DNA of 64,000 nucleotides, from assembly GCF_002741015.1 (NCBI RefSeq), contig NZ_CP016616.1, forward strand, positions 3,319,501-3,383,500, read 5' to 3'. Made by a program: the position numbers and the translations under genes. The notes under the pieces were generated by a model. That model made no database searches. It was not told the DNA's origin and was given only the letters and a program-made list of their open reading frames with translations. The DNA comes from Microvirga ossetica (lineage in GTDB: Bacteria; Pseudomonadota; Alphaproteobacteria; Rhizobiales; Beijerinckiaceae). Of the stretch, positions 60,384-64,000 are shown piece by piece. Numbering within the stretch: the first letter of the stretch is position 1; the number at the start of each line of letters is the position of its first letter.

Positions 60384-61544
60384 CTAACTGATAACACGGA
60401 TCGGAATTCGCACGAGATCTCTTTCGTCTCCCCCTTTGCAATTCTTGATCGTGAATCGTGTCATAAAAAGATATGCAGTGTCACCGATAGTATCGAAGTT
60501 TCTGCTGGTCGATGCCGGATCCAGCAACGCAGCATAGGCGTATCGCGCATCGTCGTTACATGAACCGCCTCCCACCGCAGATTTCTCAAGAAGGCTGGTG
60601 GCCTGGGACCAATGAATGAGATCCTTTGACGTGGCATATGCGACAAAGCCCTTCGGGCTAGCTCCAGTAGGTGTTGCAACCATAACGGTGATGAAAGTTC
60701 CTGTCGCTTGATGTCGCACAATCGTTCCAGGTGGACCTCCAAACTTCCCTACTGGCTTACATGAGCGCGGGGATATGCCACGAGGTCGATATGCATCGTA
60801 TGGTTGAACTGTGAAGTCTGATCCATCCCATCCTCGCCATGCAGTAGGGTCTGTGATGTTTGGTGTTCGAAATAGGCAAGTGCCAGCTTGCTGCTCATTG
60901 CCTCCAGTCGTTCCTAATAGGACGTACCAATAATTATCATGGAAGAGAATATTTGATGGATGGAAGAAGCCTCGGTGCCGCCCCTGATCAATGTCCTGGG
61001 TATTAGAAGGACCCGCTAACAAGACTGGTTCTCTTGGGGCCTCGAATGTCATTCCTCCATTATGAGACGAAACTGCAGTAATAACGTTGTACCAGCAGCT
61101 ATGGGAGTCTCTGAATCGGCAGGCCCCTTCATGTTCGTTGGCGTGGTATTCGTTGTGAACGAGTCCGTAGACTGTCTCACCGTCATCGGTCCACGTAGCG
61201 CCTATCCAGCTATGGTCACTGTGATCCGCTGGGTTTGCGCTCTTCTTTCCTTTGTAAGCTGACGAGCAGATTGTCTTAATTGAAAGAAGGTCATCACCGA
61301 TCAGAGGAATGTTAAGATCGCTGCTCGCAAACGCTACGACTTGGTCCTCTTTGTTCCGGAATGCTCTCAAAGGAGCATCCGGGATATGCCAATCGAAGCA
61401 CCGTTGCTCGCCCCAATTAAACACAGTTTCCTCTTGACCGTCGACCTGGAGACGAATGTCCATAGCAAAGCAAGGCTCCGTTACCCACACAAAGGCAAAC
61501 GCTACAGTCCCCAGAGCTGTTGCAAGTACGTCAAGTCGCGGCAT
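60384..61544 (-). CDS. Secreted beta-propeller-like protein
   Basis: A 386-residue protein with a signal peptide (LDVLATALGTVAFAFVWVTE, ending near CFAMDI) and a mature domain of repeated strands with Trp/Gly motifs: IGATWTDDGETVYGLVHNEY, GFFHPSNILFHDNYWYVLLG and GFVAYATSKDLIHWSQATSL. This resembles the five-bladed propeller of sialidases or GH43-type glycosidases, but no catalytic set is clear. Several cysteines suggest export. It lies in the glycan region and may act on an extracellular polysaccharide. Start at 61544; 61568 is possible. Confidence 0.7.
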   Translation of the reverse strand: MPRLDVLATALGTVAFAFVWVTEPCFAMDIRLQVDGQEETVFNWGEQRCFDWHIPDAPLRAFRNKEDQVVAFASSDLNIPLIGDDLLSIKTICSSAYKGKKSANPADHSDHSWIGATWTDDGETVYGLVHNEYHANEHEGACRFRDSHSCWYNVITAVSSHNGGMTFEAPREPVLLAGPSNTQDIDQGRHRGFFHPSNILFHDNYWYVLLGTTGGNEQQAGTCLFRTPNITDPTAWRGWDGSDFTVQPYDAYRPRGISPRSCKPVGKFGGPPGTIVRHQATGTFITVMVATPTGASPKGFVAYATSKDLIHWSQATSLLEKSAVGGGSCNDDARYAYAALLDPASTSRNFDTIGDTAYLFMTRFTIKNCKGGDERDLVRIPIRVIS

Positions 61545-61648
61545 TAGGAACAATCCTACTAACTCCATATTTATATGTGTTTTGAGGTGTAGAAACCCGT
61601 GATCGCCTTCGGGCTAGTGAAGCTTTTTGTGTCGTTTCGCCGGGGCTC

Positions 61649-62038
61649 TTGGTAACAGAAGCCTGTCTTATCAATGGACAACCTGACCGGAAATCGCAGT
61701 GTCGGTGGTTCGTTCCGCCCTGGGCACCACTTCCTTCCCCTGACGACTTAAAGGCTTGGGGTCAGCCGGGCTCCTTAGTACCGCTCGCGATGTTACCGAG
61801 AGTATTCCGAAGCTGTTCCAATGACCCTAAGGACGGTTTCTCGAATGGCCACCGATACTCGTCGTTTGGCCGTCGTATCTACTGCGAAACAGCTGAAGCG
61901 CCCGTAACAGACGAGCATATTATTTCGTTCGGACTGGAGGGTGATTACATCCAGCCGAAATCTAGTTGCAGAGCTTGTGCAGCAGTCACTGGACGCATCG
62001 AAAACGTCTGCCTTCGAAGGATACTCGGACCAATGTGA
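61649..62038 (+). pseudogene. HNH endonuclease N-terminal fragment
   Basis: The part from about 61865 reads IYCETAEAPVTDEHIISFGL, EGDYIQPKSSCRACAAVTGR and IENVCLRRILGPM: a DEHI-type HNH core with a CxxC pair, as in island HNH nucleases. It stops after GPM, where relatives continue. The N-terminal part of the frame is not convincing, so a short remnant is the best reading. Confidence 0.5.
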
Positions 62039-62136
62039 AATCTGGGATCATTGTATTGTCAATGACGGGATGTCAGCCCCGCTGATTTCTGGTTTTTACT
62101 AACGATTTCCACCTCGGGATTAAAAAACCATTGCAT

Positions 62137-63132
62137 CTAGCCAAGCGGAGCCGCCTTGCGCTCTGCGAGAACCTGCTCCCAGCGCAGGGCCTGCCGCACA
62201 ATCTCCTCGAGATTGTCGTACTGCGGCTCCCAACCGAGCTGACGGATCCGGTCCACTTTGGCTACGAGCTGCGCCGGATCGCCTAGGCGCCGGGGGCTCA
62301 GGCGAACCTCGAAGTCGACGCCTGACATCCTCTTGACCACGTCGACGACCTCCAGAACCGACGCTCCATGGCCGTAGCCGCAGTTCATGATCGTGCCGTC
62401 GCCTCCATCGCGCATATGCTCGAGAGCAACGAGGTGAGCACGGGCAAGATCGTTGACCTGGATGTAGTCGCGCACGCAGGTGCCGTCGGGCGTCTCGTAA
62501 TCCGTGCCGAACACGTCAAGATGGGGCCGTTGGCCGAGCGCAGCCTGGGACGCGACCTTGATCAGATGGGTGGCCTGCGGGGTCGACTGACCGGAGCGGC
62601 CCTTGGGATCGGCACCCGCTACGTTGAAGTAGCGCAGGATCGCATAGCGCAGGCCATGGGCCGTGTTCGCATCCTGCAGCATCCACTCGCTCATAAGCTT
62701 GCTGCGGCCGTAAGGATTGATCGGCGCCAGCGGCATGTCCTCCGTGAGCAGAGGCGCCTCGGCATTGCCGTAGACCGCCGCCGTGGAGGAGAAGACGAAG
62801 TTCTTAACGCCTTTCGCCACGGCCGTCTCGATGAGCGCCCGGGTCCTCACGGTGTTGTTGAGATAATAGGCCAGCGGATCGGCGACGGATTCCGGCACGA
62901 CAATCTTGGCGGCAAAGTGCAGGATGCTGTCGATGCCGTACTCGTCGATGACCTTTGAGACCAGGGCGGAGTCGCCCACATCGCCGATAACAAGTGTGGC
63001 TTCCTGCGGCACGGCCCAGCGGAAACCCGTCGACAGATTATCGAGAACCACCACCTGCTCGCCCGCATCCAAAAGTTCGAGCACCATGTGGCTGCCGATA
63101 TAGCCTGCGCCGCCCGTCACCAATACCGCCAT
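62137..63132 (-). CDS. galE: UDP-glucose 4-epimerase
   Basis: A 331-residue short-chain dehydrogenase/reductase-type epimerase that interconverts UDP-glucose and UDP-galactose for glycan synthesis. The NAD-binding GxxGxxG is in MAVLVTGGAGYIGSHMVLEL; the catalytic residues are SSTAAVYG and the YxxxK of NPYGRSKLMSEWML; GTDYETPDGTCVRDYIQVND and RRLGDPAQLVAKVD are GalE-typical. The ATG at 63132 follows AGGAGA. It ends the plus/minus glycan region on the minus strand beside the GT4 gene. Confidence 0.95.
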   Translation of the reverse strand: MAVLVTGGAGYIGSHMVLELLDAGEQVVVLDNLSTGFRWAVPQEATLVIGDVGDSALVSKVIDEYGIDSILHFAAKIVVPESVADPLAYYLNNTVRTRALIETAVAKGVKNFVFSSTAAVYGNAEAPLLTEDMPLAPINPYGRSKLMSEWMLQDANTAHGLRYAILRYFNVAGADPKGRSGQSTPQATHLIKVASQAALGQRPHLDVFGTDYETPDGTCVRDYIQVNDLARAHLVALEHMRDGGDGTIMNCGYGHGASVLEVVDVVKRMSGVDFEVRLSPRRLGDPAQLVAKVDRIRQLGWEPQYDNLEEIVRQALRWEQVLAERKAAPLG

Positions 63133-63371
63133 ATCCGTCTCCTGAAATCTGGTGTTCGCTCTTAGTCTACAGAAATGGATGTTGAAGTGACTTTGCAGTC
63201 TTCTTGACACCTATAGCGTGGCACCACCCAGTGAGCTTCCGGGCAAGTACCGACGCAAACCGGTTGATGCACCCGCAAGAAAGTCGATGAGCCACCATGG
63301 GCAAGCCGCTTATCGATCTCACCGCGACCCAAATCGGCGTCCGTGGCGCCGAGGCCGCTCTCGCTGCCTAC
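63133..63371. other. Intergenic region
   Basis: A 239-base region between the GT4 end and the galE start; no gene supported. The galE promoter should lie here. Confidence 0.5.
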
Positions 63372-64000
63372 CTACTTTTGAAGGGCGTTGCGGCGCGATG
63401 CAGCGGCTGGCCGACGTGGACGCGCAACGATTTGCGACTCGTCAAGTGACGCGCGGTTCTCCGGCACGGCGAGGGTCGACTCATACAGGTGAGCCAAGGC
63501 CGACAGGTGGGCCATCTCGCCCTGACTTACATCCGGTGCTATTTGGCCGGAAGCTTGCGATCTTTCATTCAAGCAGAAGGCCTGAAGTTTCTCGGCCAAA
63601 TCAATCGCACTACCCGGCTCAAAGAACTCAGCGTGCGGATAAGACTGGAGTTTTTCCTCAATACCGCCCAGGCGGGATCCGAACACGGACACGCCCGCCT
63701 GGATGGCCTCTTGGATGACCACGGGCGAGTTTTCCCACCAGATCGAGGGAATGACGATCGCATCACAACCCGACATCAGACGGATCACGGTCTCATTCTG
63801 GTAAGGCCCAAAAAACTCAACGCAGTCACCGAGCGCCTCCAGTTTCGCCGTCATCCGTTCCCGGAAAGCGGATTCCTGAATGTTGAGGTTGGCTCCAAAC
63901 AATCGTACCCGGAACGGCGCACCTCGGCTTTTCAGGATTGCCGCGGCATCGAGGAGGACCTCAGTTCCCTTGAAGTGGTTGATCTGTCCGAAGTAGCCGA
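63372..64000 (-). CDS. GT4-type glycosyltransferase, 5' end outside window
   Basis: The C-terminal half of a GT-B glycosyltransferase; the frame continues off the window end as GYFGQINHFKGTEVLLDAAA. The UDP/GDP-sugar binding segment is VEFFGPYQNETVIRLMSGCD, AIVIPSIWWENSPVVIQEAI (with the E-x7-E glutamates) and VFGSRLGGIEEK. It probably extends an exopolysaccharide or lipopolysaccharide chain. The gene shares strand with galE. Confidence 0.88.
   Translation of the reverse strand, partial: GYFGQINHFKGTEVLLDAAAILKSRGAPFRVRLFGANLNIQESAFRERMTAKLEALGDCVEFFGPYQNETVIRLMSGCDAIVIPSIWWENSPVVIQEAIQAGVSVFGSRLGGIEEKLQSYPHAEFFEPGSAIDLAEKLQAFCLNERSQASGQIAPDVSQGEMAHLSALAHLYESTLAVPENRASLDESQIVARPRRPAAASRRNALQK

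Overview
The window reads as chromosomal DNA of a GC-rich alphaproteobacterium of the Hyphomicrobiales, most likely a Methylobacteriaceae member close to Microvirga. This rests on paa gene sequences and order, a DUF6894 protein, a DUF2783/flavin monooxygenase pair, ExbB-ExbD-TonB genes and flagellin termini of the alphaproteobacterial type. The genus is an inference. No rRNA, tRNA or CRISPR array was seen.

Bases 1-3260 hold the end of a methyl-accepting chemotaxis protein and four single-domain response regulators, one of which has lost its phospho-acceptor aspartate. Bases 3385-27951 are an aromatic-acid catabolic block. A fused indolepyruvate:ferredoxin oxidoreductase with a divergent Lrp/AsnC regulator can turn arylpyruvates into arylacetyl-CoA. 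PaaK activates phenylacetate. PaaABCDE epoxidises phenylacetyl-CoA, PaaG isomerises it, PaaZ opens the ring, and a fused enoyl-CoA hydratase/3-hydroxyacyl-CoA dehydrogenase continues the pathway. Thioesterases (PaaI and a second hotdog protein), a PaaX repressor, a TetR regulator and a LivKHMGF-type transporter sit among them. Two 22-bp inverted repeats, upstream of paaZ and between paaG and livK, match at 17 of 22 positions and are the best candidates for a shared TetR operator. An extra ferritin-like Paa-family gene follows paaE. The PaaJ-type thiolase is not in the window.

Bases 28228-32489 hold a tnpB element of the IS200/IS605 superfamily without tnpA, placed a few bases after the tonB stop, then exbB-exbD-tonB and a small secreted protein. 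From 32.6 kb the DNA is accessory: an IS630 element with a likely frameshift, an IS5 end fragment, a 1,031-residue STAND ATPase/BTAD regulator, a Nudix hydrolase and small orphan genes. Bases 40.5-47.4 kb form a toxin-antitoxin island bounded on the left by an intact HNH gene and carrying a truncated HNH copy near its right side. It holds BrnTA, a Phd-VapC pair, HEPN-MNT with a fused winged helix, RES with a broken antitoxin, VapBC, and remnants of another VapBC. A PAS protein, a DUF6894 protein and two genes broken at one junction follow.

The most unusual gene is at 50869-52263: a protein with flagellin N- and C-terminal domains whose variable centre is replaced by six RTX calcium-binding nonapeptides and a serralysin-type C-terminal domain. 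Nested IS256, IS5 and IS66 remnants follow it. Bases 54548-64000 are visibly AT-richer in part and carry surface-glycan genes (a GT14-like transferase, a pyruvyltransferase, a GT61/DUF563 transferase, a secreted beta-propeller-like protein, GalE and a partial GT4 transferase) with more IS fragments between them.
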